From Bacteroides congonensis (GTDB taxonomy: Bacteria > Bacteroidota > Bacteroidia > Bacteroidales > Bacteroidaceae): a stretch of 64,000 nucleotides of DNA. The position numbers and the translations under genes were made by a program. Under the pieces are notes generated by a model that searched no databases, had not been told where the DNA came from, and saw only the letters and a program-made list of their open reading frames with translations. The stretch is from contig NZ_FQXY01000011.1 in NCBI RefSeq assembly GCF_900130125.1, positions 62,001 to 126,000 of the forward strand, given 5' to 3'. The stretch's first letter is position 1, and each line of letters begins with the position of its first letter. Shown here piece after piece: positions 26,822 to 35,400 of the stretch.

Positions 26822-27832
26822 ATGAGAAAAAGTTTATATATACTGGCACATTGCGCTTTCCTGTTGTTTACCGTTCTTCTGGCGAATGGATGCAGCCTGC
26901 ATGAAGAACCGGAAATGACCCCTGACGGCGAATGGGGAGTAGACCCGACAGCAGTGACGCTGAACCTCAATCTGACAATGAACCTTAGTTTGGTGGAACG
27001 TGCGCCGGTGACGGTCAGCCGTGCGGCGGAAACTAAATATCTGCGACGTTTTATCGTTGAGGCTTACTTGGATAGACAAGTAGTTGCCCGGCAGACGGTG
27101 TATGAGGAAGATTTCAACCGTTCCACTTTGCCCGTCAGCATGAAGTTGCATGCCCGCAATTACCGCATTCTGGTATGGGCTGACTACGTGAACTCGGAAA
27201 CACCTGAACAGGGACTTGTGTATGACGCGGAGAATCTGGCTTTTATTCTTCCTGCGGGAAAATATATAGGGAACAGTCGCTACAAAGATGTATTTGCCGC
27301 TTCCACATCGGCAGACCTTACTTCTTACCGCAACCAGTGGGGAGCTGAAACCGGACTTGATGTTGCATTATACCGTCCTGTAGCACGTTATGAACTGATA
27401 GCCAAGGATGTGAAGGCGTTTCTTAACAAGCTCGCCACAGGAGGACTGAAAGGCGAGAGCTTTACTGCCCGTGTGAAGTACAGCGATTATCTGCCTACGG
27501 GTTATAATCTGATGGATGATGTGCCCAAGAACTCGCTGATGTATATGGAATACAAAGTGGATTTTGAACGTCCCGCGGATGGTACGGAAGAACTGAAACT
27601 GGGATTTGACTATGTACTGGTCAGTGCCGGAGAAACCGCTTCCATCCCTGTGGAACTGGAGATACTGAACGAGAAGAATGAAGTACTGGCACGTACCGTA
27701 TTGCGTATTCCTTGTGAAAGAGGCAAGAATACGACCGTACGCGGCAACTTCCTGACTTCCGACGTGAATGGCGGAATAGGTATCGACCCCGGTTACGATG
27801 GTGACTTGGAAGTAGACCTTGGAGAATTATAA
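26822..27832 (+). CDS. DUF6562-type fimbria-like lipoprotein (first)
   Basis: A 336-residue lipoprotein: signal peptide with lipobox LANGC (Cys25), then a beta-rich region of the DUF6562 type seen in fimbria-like operons of Bacteroidales. Recognisable blocks are RRFIVEAYLDRQVVARQ, YRILVWADYV, LYRPVARYELIAKDV and the C-terminal IGIDPGYDGDLEVDL. It shares these blocks, more weakly, with the next gene product. The residues after the cysteine (SLHEEPE) include acidic ones, which is compatible with surface exposure. No enzyme motif is visible. In this position it could be a surface glycan-binding or anchoring subunit. The function is not established. Confidence 0.7.
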   Translation: MRKSLYILAHCAFLLFTVLLANGCSLHEEPEMTPDGEWGVDPTAVTLNLNLTMNLSLVERAPVTVSRAAETKYLRRFIVEAYLDRQVVARQTVYEEDFNRSTLPVSMKLHARNYRILVWADYVNSETPEQGLVYDAENLAFILPAGKYIGNSRYKDVFAASTSADLTSYRNQWGAETGLDVALYRPVARYELIAKDVKAFLNKLATGGLKGESFTARVKYSDYLPTGYNLMDDVPKNSLMYMEYKVDFERPADGTEELKLGFDYVLVSAGETASIPVELEILNEKNEVLARTVLRIPCERGKNTTVRGNFLTSDVNGGIGIDPGYDGDLEVDLGEL

Positions 27833-27880
27833 AACAGAATGAATTACATAAAGAATTGCTTAACCATAAAAATTACAATC

Positions 27881-29434
27881 ATGAAAAAGAACTTATTTTA
27901 TTCGCTGATGACTTTGTGTGCGGTGCTTTTTGCATCCTGCGGACAGGAAGAAATTGTTTCGGACAATGGAAATGGAGTTAAAGCGCCTGTTACTATCTCT
28001 GTACAGGCTCCTGTAAATAATCCCCTTAGCCGTGCGGGTGTCACTGTACCTGATGGCTATACTATGCAGTGTATCATGCAACTATTGGATGCGGATGGCA
28101 ATACGGTAGGCGCGCAGGATATTAAACCGGTTGCGGACGGAAAGGTGTCTTTCACTATTTCAGTAGATGAACAGAAAGATGCGGCAAAAGCACTATTCTG
28201 GGCTGAATATGTTCCGACAGCGGATGTTGCCAATAAAGTATATGATACTTCTGATTTGAGAGCTGTAGGATATAACAAAGCGTCATTCGATATGACTGAT
28301 GCCGCGTTAATGGCAGCTTGTGACGCTTTCTGCGGAAAGTTGGAAACTATCGGCAATGCCAGTGTGACATTGAAACGTCCGTTTGCTAATATTAGCGTAC
28401 AGCCGAAGAATCCGGCACAGGCAGTAGGTGCTACCAATTTGGAAGTGAAATACGATGCTTTGAGCGGATATGATATTTTGGAAGGAAAATGTACTGCCAC
28501 TGCTCCTGTGACTTATACGAATGCTAGTTTTAATCCGGCAAATGGGGCTTGGTTCTCTAACTTCTTCTTTGCTCCTGCGGACGTGACGAAATTCGGGGGA
28601 GAGGTTAGTATGGCATTGACTGGCGGATATGAAAGAACGATAACAATACGTGCTGACGCATTGCCTTTGGATGTTAATATGCAGATTATGGCGAAGTTTG
28701 AGATTGGTGATGGTAACTTTGAGGTTGATGTAGAAATAGACCCTGATTACGAGGCTTTGGAAATGAAAGTCGGCAGTTATATCAATGCGGAAGGTAAAGT
28801 GGTACGTGACGCGGCAGATGCTGTCGGTATCGTTTTTGCGATGGAAGCTATCGGTAGTGATGTTCCGGCTAATTATCCTGCGGAACTTCAAGGGAAAGAA
28901 ATTGCCGGATATGCGGTAGCGATTGAGAATGTGGCGGCAGGTCGCCAGTCTCTTAATACCGAATTATTGACGACCTTAATTGAAACTGAGAAAGCGCTAA
29001 CTAATGGAACCCAGACTACGGATGCTTTGTTTACTGGCATTGGAGATGTTACGTTTAAAACAACTTATGAGAAGTGGGTGGGAGAACATACTTTGAACAG
29101 TGAAAATCTTACTGCATGGTATATCCCTACGTTGGTACAATTGAGTGCATTTATGAATACATTGTTTACAATGAAAGATATTCCTGCTACTGGTAGTGAC
29201 GATTTCAGGAGTATGAGTGAGTTTGATTTTGTTAATGGTAAAATGTTTGATAGAGATGTAATTGCTACAGTAAACTATGCTTCTAGTACAATTAATAATC
29301 AAGGCAATATTTCGGGTGTACGTATCAATGTTGTTGATGGCGCAGTAACCAATGCGCAAGAAGCTGGTATTGATGTAAAAGGTAAAGTCAATCAGCAAGC
29401 TCTTTGCCGCCCGATGATTACCATCTTCAAATAA
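27881..29434 (+). CDS. DUF6562-type lipoprotein with Lcl_C/DUF1566-like C-terminus
   Basis: A 517-residue lipoprotein starting at 27881; the longer frame from 27839 adds 14 residues before an obvious lipoprotein signal (lipobox LFASC) and is rejected. The residues after the cysteine (GQEE) are acidic, like the Bacteroides surface-export signal. Residues about 30-305 form a DUF6562-like region (LKRPFANISVQ, FEVDVEIDPDYE). The last about 180 residues differ: GIVFAMEAIG, then AWYIPTLVQLSAFM, then YASST and a final CRPMITIFK. This order resembles the Lcl_C/DUF1566 domain (WYLPS..., YWSST, VRPV). It may bind glycan at the surface; the domain call is by eye. Confidence 0.65.
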   Translation: MKKNLFYSLMTLCAVLFASCGQEEIVSDNGNGVKAPVTISVQAPVNNPLSRAGVTVPDGYTMQCIMQLLDADGNTVGAQDIKPVADGKVSFTISVDEQKDAAKALFWAEYVPTADVANKVYDTSDLRAVGYNKASFDMTDAALMAACDAFCGKLETIGNASVTLKRPFANISVQPKNPAQAVGATNLEVKYDALSGYDILEGKCTATAPVTYTNASFNPANGAWFSNFFFAPADVTKFGGEVSMALTGGYERTITIRADALPLDVNMQIMAKFEIGDGNFEVDVEIDPDYEALEMKVGSYINAEGKVVRDAADAVGIVFAMEAIGSDVPANYPAELQGKEIAGYAVAIENVAAGRQSLNTELLTTLIETEKALTNGTQTTDALFTGIGDVTFKTTYEKWVGEHTLNSENLTAWYIPTLVQLSAFMNTLFTMKDIPATGSDDFRSMSEFDFVNGKMFDRDVIATVNYASSTINNQGNISGVRINVVDGAVTNAQEAGIDVKGKVNQQALCRPMITIFK

Positions 29435-29469
29435 TCTTTGAACACTCGACCTTATTCAATAGGAGATTT

Positions 29470-29504
29470 AAGAAAGTGGGATACTCCCCCCATTCCACTT
29501 TCTT
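29470..29504 (+). other. Intercistronic hairpin before lyase B
   Basis: A perfect 10-base stem (29470-29479 with 29495-29504) with no T run lies between the lipoprotein gene and the lyase B start at 29569. It could be a processing or stability element, or a weak attenuator, within the PUL operon. Confidence 0.55.
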
Positions 29505-29568
29505 ACTCTCTTCTTCATTGAAACTTTTGAAAATAGCCCCTAATCTTATACCTAGAAACGAAGATAAT

Positions 29569-32121
29569 ATGCACACCAAATTTCGCCTATCGGTCTACCT
29601 TTTGTTCGTTGTACAGTTGTTCATCGGCTGTTCATCCGACCCGCTGCCCGAACCGGACGTAACGCAGCCCGAAACGCCCGCCGGAGTTCCCGATGCTTAT
29701 CAGGATAAGATACGGACACAACCCTATCCTAAAGCAGATAATGAACTATATCTGAATCCTGCTCCTCTTATTGTTCCCCAAGCAATGAAAACAGGCGAAA
29801 GACTGCAATTCTCCCTCTCACGCACCGAAGATTTCAGCAGCCCCGAAACTGTGGTTACCGAACCGCAAGAATGGTGTATGTATAATCTCCATCGCCGACT
29901 GGATACCGGCACATGGTTCTGGCGCTTCCGTTCTACAAATGCCAATGGAAATATGCCCGGTGAATGGGGTACAACTTATCAATTTGAAGTGAAAAACGAT
30001 GCACCGGAATTTGTAACACCTGCTTTTAAAGCATTCTTGGAAAACGCTCCCCGTTTGCACCCCCGTCTTTACTGTTTCCTTGACGACCGTATCGAAGAAG
30101 CCCGCAGCCGTGTAACTTCACATCAGGAATACAAAGAACTGCAAAGCCGTGCTTCTCAGGCTTTGAACACCGACTATACGACAATGGCTGATATGTACAG
30201 CCGTGCCGAAGAACTCCGGCAACACGCCACCTATCTCTATCAGGCTTATCACCTGACTCAAAAAGAAATTTATGCGGAAAAGTTGCGTCAGCTTCTCGAA
30301 GCCTTGGTCACTGCTCCACCTACTGACAAACAGCTTTTTGCGTCCAACTTTACCGCTACTAACATCGCATGGTGTCTCGTCGCAGCTTATGACTTGCTTT
30401 ATGACAACCTGTCTGCTTCCGACCGCACCGCTGCCGAAGAACAGATGATGCGTGTAGCCCGCTATTATTATAAGGTAAATTGTGGTTATCAGGAAAACCA
30501 TCTCTTTGACAATCATTTTTGGCAGCAGAATATGCGTATCCTCTTCCAAGTGGCTTTGTCGCTCTATGACAAACCAACCTGTTCTTCCGAAGTACTGCCG
30601 ATGATGGAATATTATTATGAACTGTGGACAGCCCGCGCACCTGCTTCGGGTTTCAATCGTGACGGCATTTGGCATAACGGTACAGGATACTTTAGTGCCA
30701 ATATCTTGACTTTGTCATATATGCCGGCTTTATTCTCCTATATTGCCCGTCAGGACTTTTTGCAGCATCCGTGGTATCGGAACGCAGGATGTTCAATGGT
30801 CTATACTTGTCCGCCGAACTCGAAAACCAACGGCTTTGGTGACAACAGCGAAAAAGGAACCGAGCCCAATCGTCTGATTGCCGCTTTTGCCGATTTTCTG
30901 GCGTGCGAAACGGGTGATTCTTATGCCGGTTGGTATGCCGGAGAATGTAGTGAGTTAGTGCGTAAGGACTATGAATTACGCCTTTACCGTATGTGCACCG
31001 ACCGGAATTACGATACGTCTTTCCCTTCGGATGCGGCTAAAATGGTGTGGTATAAAGACGCGGGCGAAGTAGCTATGCACAGTTGCCCGGATGATAGGGG
31101 AAAAGACCTTGCGCTCTCGTTTCGTTCCAGTACATTCGGTTCGGGCAGTCACACTACCGCCAGTCAGAATGCTTTTAACTTATTATATAAAGGTGTTGAT
31201 GTCTATCGTAGCACGGGCTATTACCAGAATTTCAGTGACGCGCATAACCTGATGTCTTATCGCCATACCCGTGCGCACAATACGTTGTTGGTGAACGGCA
31301 TAGGTCAGCCTTATTCCACCGAAGGCTATGGCAGTGTGATGCGTGCCATGGGCGGACAACATATCAGTTACTGTCTGGGCGATGCTTCGCATGCTTACAA
31401 GGGTATCAGTAATGACCCGATGTGGATAGATTACTTCAAACAGGCCGGCATCACACAAACGCCCGAAAATGGTTTCGGTGCTACACCGTTGACTAAATAT
31501 CGCCGGCACATACTGATGCTTCATCCTGCTACGGTGCTGATATATGACGAGTTGGAAGCTTCGGAAGCTGTCCGTTGGGAATGGCTGTTGCATAGTCCTA
31601 CGAAGTTCGGAATCGACGCAACGAAAAACACGTTGGCTACGAATAATAATACCAAAGATTTTGTGGCTGTGACCCGACTGTTCGCAGGACACGTCTTTGC
31701 TCTGTCACAGACGGATAAGTTCGTAGTACCGCCCGCTGTCACCGGAGCAGAATATCCCGACCAGTGGCATCTGACTGCGCGGGTGGACGGCAGTTCCGCC
31801 ACCCGTTTTCTGGCCGTCATTCAGGTAGGTGATACGCAAGAATCCGTCCCTGCCATCCACCGTGACGGTGATACATTCAGTGTGGGAGACTGGACGATTG
31901 AGGTTGTTCTCGATGCTTCCAAAACTCCGAAACTTACGGTAACTCATCGTGCGGAACCGGTCGTATTCAGTTATGGAACGGACAATCCCGTATTGAACGG
32001 TGCGTCTTATGCCCGTCAATCCGCCGGCTCTTCATTGCTTTATGACGCGATGGACGGGACTTGGCAAGTGACGGAAATGACCGACCGGGCACCGGTGTCT
32101 ACCCGTGCAATCAGCCGGTAA
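29569..32121 (+). CDS. Heparinase II/III-type polysaccharide lyase B, lipoprotein
   Basis: An 850-residue paralogue of lyase A. I chose 29569 because it gives a clean lipoprotein signal (FIGCSSDP); the open frame extends 55 codons upstream through an intercistronic hairpin. Domain order is as in lyase A: an N-terminal beta region, an alpha/alpha toroid with NHFWQQNMRI and DGIWHNGTGYF (His369), then the heparinase II/III sandwich with GSGSHTTASQNAFN and YRHTRAHNTLLVNG (His570). The acidic residue soon after the lipid-modified Cys suits a surface location, so it may make the first cuts outside the cell, with lyase A finishing in the periplasm. Substrate unknown. Confidence 0.84.
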   Translation: MHTKFRLSVYLLFVVQLFIGCSSDPLPEPDVTQPETPAGVPDAYQDKIRTQPYPKADNELYLNPAPLIVPQAMKTGERLQFSLSRTEDFSSPETVVTEPQEWCMYNLHRRLDTGTWFWRFRSTNANGNMPGEWGTTYQFEVKNDAPEFVTPAFKAFLENAPRLHPRLYCFLDDRIEEARSRVTSHQEYKELQSRASQALNTDYTTMADMYSRAEELRQHATYLYQAYHLTQKEIYAEKLRQLLEALVTAPPTDKQLFASNFTATNIAWCLVAAYDLLYDNLSASDRTAAEEQMMRVARYYYKVNCGYQENHLFDNHFWQQNMRILFQVALSLYDKPTCSSEVLPMMEYYYELWTARAPASGFNRDGIWHNGTGYFSANILTLSYMPALFSYIARQDFLQHPWYRNAGCSMVYTCPPNSKTNGFGDNSEKGTEPNRLIAAFADFLACETGDSYAGWYAGECSELVRKDYELRLYRMCTDRNYDTSFPSDAAKMVWYKDAGEVAMHSCPDDRGKDLALSFRSSTFGSGSHTTASQNAFNLLYKGVDVYRSTGYYQNFSDAHNLMSYRHTRAHNTLLVNGIGQPYSTEGYGSVMRAMGGQHISYCLGDASHAYKGISNDPMWIDYFKQAGITQTPENGFGATPLTKYRRHILMLHPATVLIYDELEASEAVRWEWLLHSPTKFGIDATKNTLATNNNTKDFVAVTRLFAGHVFALSQTDKFVVPPAVTGAEYPDQWHLTARVDGSSATRFLAVIQVGDTQESVPAIHRDGDTFSVGDWTIEVVLDASKTPKLTVTHRAEPVVFSYGTDNPVLNGASYARQSAGSSLLYDAMDGTWQVTEMTDRAPVSTRAISR

Positions 32122-32167
32122 CAAAACAATTGAAATATAAGTGAATATAAATAACGAATAGAATATC

Positions 32168-35100
32168 ATGAAAAGTAAGATTATTAGTATTTTATTTCTG
32201 TTTGTCGGTATATCCGGCATTCACGCCCAAAGTCTGACCGTCACCGGAAAGGTGGTGGACAACGAAGGACTGGAAGTGATTGGGGGAAATGTAACAGTGA
32301 AAGGCAAAGCGAACACAGGTACTATCACCGACATTAACGGTAAATACACCATTACCGTCAGCGACCTGTCCAAAGATGTACTAGTCTTTTCCTTTATCGG
32401 TCTGGAAAATATGGAAGTTCCCGTGAAAGGAAGGAAGCAGATTGACGTGACTATGAAAGCGGCATCCGTACTGCTGGACGAAGTGGTGGCTATCGGCTAT
32501 GCCACGGTGAAGCGTAAAGACCTGACTGGTTCTGTCGCTTCCGTTAGAAGTGATGATTTGCTCAAAGTTCCTTCGTCCGACGTCACCCAAGCCCTTGCGG
32601 GACGTATGGCGGGTGTGCAGATTATACAGACGGACGGACAGCCCGGTGCTGCCATGTCAGTGCGTGTGCGTGGCGGTATATCCATTACGCAGAGCAACGA
32701 ACCGCTTTACATTATCGACGGATTCCCGACGGAAGACGGGATGTCCAGTCTCGACCCTGCCGATATTGAAAGCATTGATGTGTTGAAAGACGCTTCGGCT
32801 ACCGCTATCTACGGTGCTCGTGGAGCGAACGGGGTAGTGGTAATCACAACTAAAAGCGGCGCGAAAAGCGAAGGAAAGGCAACTTTGACTTTCGACTCTT
32901 ATGTAGGTGTACGTACACTTGCCAAACGCCTGAATGTGCTGAGTGTGGAAGAATTCGTACTGGCGGATTATGAAAGGACATTAGGCGACGCCACAGACCC
33001 CGGAGAGAGTATGCGGGCATGGCAGAACCGTTACGGCGGCTTTGTCGATTTACATGAGAATTACGGCAACCGTGAAGGTATCGACTGGCTCGACCGCACT
33101 ATGGGACGTACTACCGTCACGCAGAACTACCGCGTAGGCGTGAATGGTGGCAATGACAAACTGAATTATAATATGTCTTACGGCTACTTCAAAGACGAAG
33201 GAGCTATGGTATATAGCGGAAGCGACAAACACAATATCTCGCTTAGTGTAAAGAGCGAAGTGAACAAGCGCCTTTCCGTCACAGGACGTATCAACTTCGA
33301 TTATCTGAAAGTGTATGGCGCGGGTGTTGCCGGAAACGGTACGAACGAAGGCGGTAGCAATGTGGACGCGAAGTTCAACAAGATAGTGCAGATACTGCAA
33401 TACCGCCCTACAATCGGTATCCGTGGAAGTGACGCCGAGTTGTTGGCGGGTGAAGACCCTGTATTGAGTGATTCGGAAGGCAACGTGATGCAGAATCCGT
33501 TGATAGCCGCTGCCGAAGAAAAAGACAATAAGGAAACACGCACGTTGCAAGCCAACGGCGGACTGACTTTCAAGATTATAAAAGGACTGACCTTCCGTAA
33601 TAATACGGGTATGCGTTATCAACTTTACCGCCGGGAGCTTTTCTACGGCGACCAGTCTATAATGGGAAGGCGCAACGGTATCTACGGCTCTATCAGAAAT
33701 ACGGAAACCGGAAGTTTCCAGACCTCTAACGTACTGACTTACGACAAACGTTTTCAGAAGAAGCATAAGGTGGTCGTGCAACTGGGACAGGAATTTGTGA
33801 AACGTTGGACACGTGTGCTTGAATCCGGTGTCAGCGGATTGCCTACTGACGAATTTATTTTGGGAGATATGAGCCTTGGTACTCCGTCCGTTGCTTCGTC
33901 CGATGAAAATTATGACGACAACCTGCTTTCTTTCTTCGCCCGTCTCAACTACGACTTCACCGACAAATATCTGTTCTCCGCCACATTCCGCGCGGACGGC
34001 TCTTCCAAATTCGGCAAGAACAACAAATGGGGGTACTTCCCCGCCGTATCGGCAGCCTGGCGTGTGAGCGAAGAAGATTTCATAAAGAGCCTAAACCTCT
34101 TTTCCGACCTGAAATTCCGTATCGGATACGGTTTGGCCGGTAACAACCGTATCGGTAGTTATAACAGTCTTGCCCTGATGTCTTCTATTGTCACCGCCAC
34201 GGGGGATAATCTCACTTCCGGTTACGCTTCCAAACAGATTCCGAATCCCGACCTGAAATGGGAGGCGAACAAGACATTTAATATGGGAGTGGACTTGGGT
34301 TTCCTGAACCAGCGTATCACCGTTTCGCCCGAATTCTATATTAACAGAAGCAGTAATCTGCTGCTGAATGCCCAATTACCTTATTCTTCGGGCTATCAGA
34401 CCATGTTGATAAACGCGGGTGAAACGAAGAACGTGGGTGTGGAACTGACTGTGAATACAGTGAATTTCTCCACAAAGAAATTCAGTTGGAATACTACGCT
34501 GACATTGTCACACAACAAAAATTCCGTGAGGGCGCTGACCGGTGAAGCGGTACAACTCTATGAAGCCAAGTTCGGCTTTAATCAGAACACGCACCGTATT
34601 GCTGTCGGAGAACCGTTGGGACAATTCTACGGTTACATCACCGACGGTCTGTATCAGGTGGATGATTTCAACTATGACGCTTCCACCCAAACTTACACGC
34701 TGAAAGACGGTGTACCTTATCATGGTGATAAAGGCAGGATTCGTCCGGGAATGTGGAAGTTCAAGAATCTGACCGGTGACGATGATATCATCGACGAGAA
34801 TGATAAAACGGTCATCGGCAACGCCCAGCCGAAATTCTATGGCGGTCTGAACAACTCTTTCACCTATAAAGGTTTTGATTTGAGCATATTCCTCACTTTC
34901 AGCTATGGCAACGAAGTGCTGAACGCTACCAAACTGACCACCAGTAAAATAGGCAGCCAGAACTATAATGCATTGGACGTGATGAACAGCTCCAACCGTT
35001 GGATGACAATCAACTCCGCCGGACAGACTGTGACCGACCCCGCGGAACTGGCAGCCCTGAATGCCGGTAAAACGGTGGCCGCCTACCATGATGCACAGCA

Positions 35101-35380
35101 AGGTGACAATTATATCCACTCTTGGGCGGTAGAGGACGCTTCCTATCTGAAACTAAGCAATGTGACCTTGGGATATACATTCCCGAAACATCTGATTGCG
35201 AGAGTCGGATTGAAGAACCTGCGTCTGTATGCTACTGGCAACAATCTGCTGACATGGACAAAATATACCGGATTCGACCCGGAAGTATCCACCATGAAAA
35301 GCGGCTTGACACCGGGTGTCGATTTCGGGGCATATCCGCTCAGCCGTTCCTTTATTTTCGGTCTTAACGTAGCTTTCTAA
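32168..35380 (+). CDS. SusC-family TonB-dependent outer-membrane transporter
   Basis: A 1070-residue importer that takes up oligosaccharides across the outer membrane with SusD as lid. After the signal peptide (1-20, GIHAQ) comes a carboxypeptidase-regulatory-like domain (about 22-105), then the plug (about 115-230: TQALAGRMAGVQI, VRVRGGISI, PLYIIDGFP, ASATAIYGARGANGVVVITTKSG), then the beta-barrel to a C-terminal Phe (GLNVAF). There is no STN domain, so it does not itself signal through an anti-sigma factor, in keeping with control by the hybrid regulator. It is followed 20 bases later by susD. Confidence 0.97.
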   Translation: MKSKIISILFLFVGISGIHAQSLTVTGKVVDNEGLEVIGGNVTVKGKANTGTITDINGKYTITVSDLSKDVLVFSFIGLENMEVPVKGRKQIDVTMKAASVLLDEVVAIGYATVKRKDLTGSVASVRSDDLLKVPSSDVTQALAGRMAGVQIIQTDGQPGAAMSVRVRGGISITQSNEPLYIIDGFPTEDGMSSLDPADIESIDVLKDASATAIYGARGANGVVVITTKSGAKSEGKATLTFDSYVGVRTLAKRLNVLSVEEFVLADYERTLGDATDPGESMRAWQNRYGGFVDLHENYGNREGIDWLDRTMGRTTVTQNYRVGVNGGNDKLNYNMSYGYFKDEGAMVYSGSDKHNISLSVKSEVNKRLSVTGRINFDYLKVYGAGVAGNGTNEGGSNVDAKFNKIVQILQYRPTIGIRGSDAELLAGEDPVLSDSEGNVMQNPLIAAAEEKDNKETRTLQANGGLTFKIIKGLTFRNNTGMRYQLYRRELFYGDQSIMGRRNGIYGSIRNTETGSFQTSNVLTYDKRFQKKHKVVVQLGQEFVKRWTRVLESGVSGLPTDEFILGDMSLGTPSVASSDENYDDNLLSFFARLNYDFTDKYLFSATFRADGSSKFGKNNKWGYFPAVSAAWRVSEEDFIKSLNLFSDLKFRIGYGLAGNNRIGSYNSLALMSSIVTATGDNLTSGYASKQIPNPDLKWEANKTFNMGVDLGFLNQRITVSPEFYINRSSNLLLNAQLPYSSGYQTMLINAGETKNVGVELTVNTVNFSTKKFSWNTTLTLSHNKNSVRALTGEAVQLYEAKFGFNQNTHRIAVGEPLGQFYGYITDGLYQVDDFNYDASTQTYTLKDGVPYHGDKGRIRPGMWKFKNLTGDDDIIDENDKTVIGNAQPKFYGGLNNSFTYKGFDLSIFLTFSYGNEVLNATKLTTSKIGSQNYNALDVMNSSNRWMTINSAGQTVTDPAELAALNAGKTVAAYHDAQQGDNYIHSWAVEDASYLKLSNVTLGYTFPKHLIARVGLKNLRLYATGNNLLTWTKYTGFDPEVSTMKSGLTPGVDFGAYPLSRSFIFGLNVAF

Positions 35381-35400
35381 TTCATTAAATATATAGCATC

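Noticed and set aside
27839..27880. A 14-codon extension of the second DUF6562 lipoprotein
   Set aside because: It would bury the lipoprotein signal; the ATG at 27881 gives a normal signal peptide.
29404..29568. A 55-codon N-terminal extension of lyase B
   Set aside because: It runs through an intercistronic hairpin and precedes a clear lipoprotein signal at 29569.
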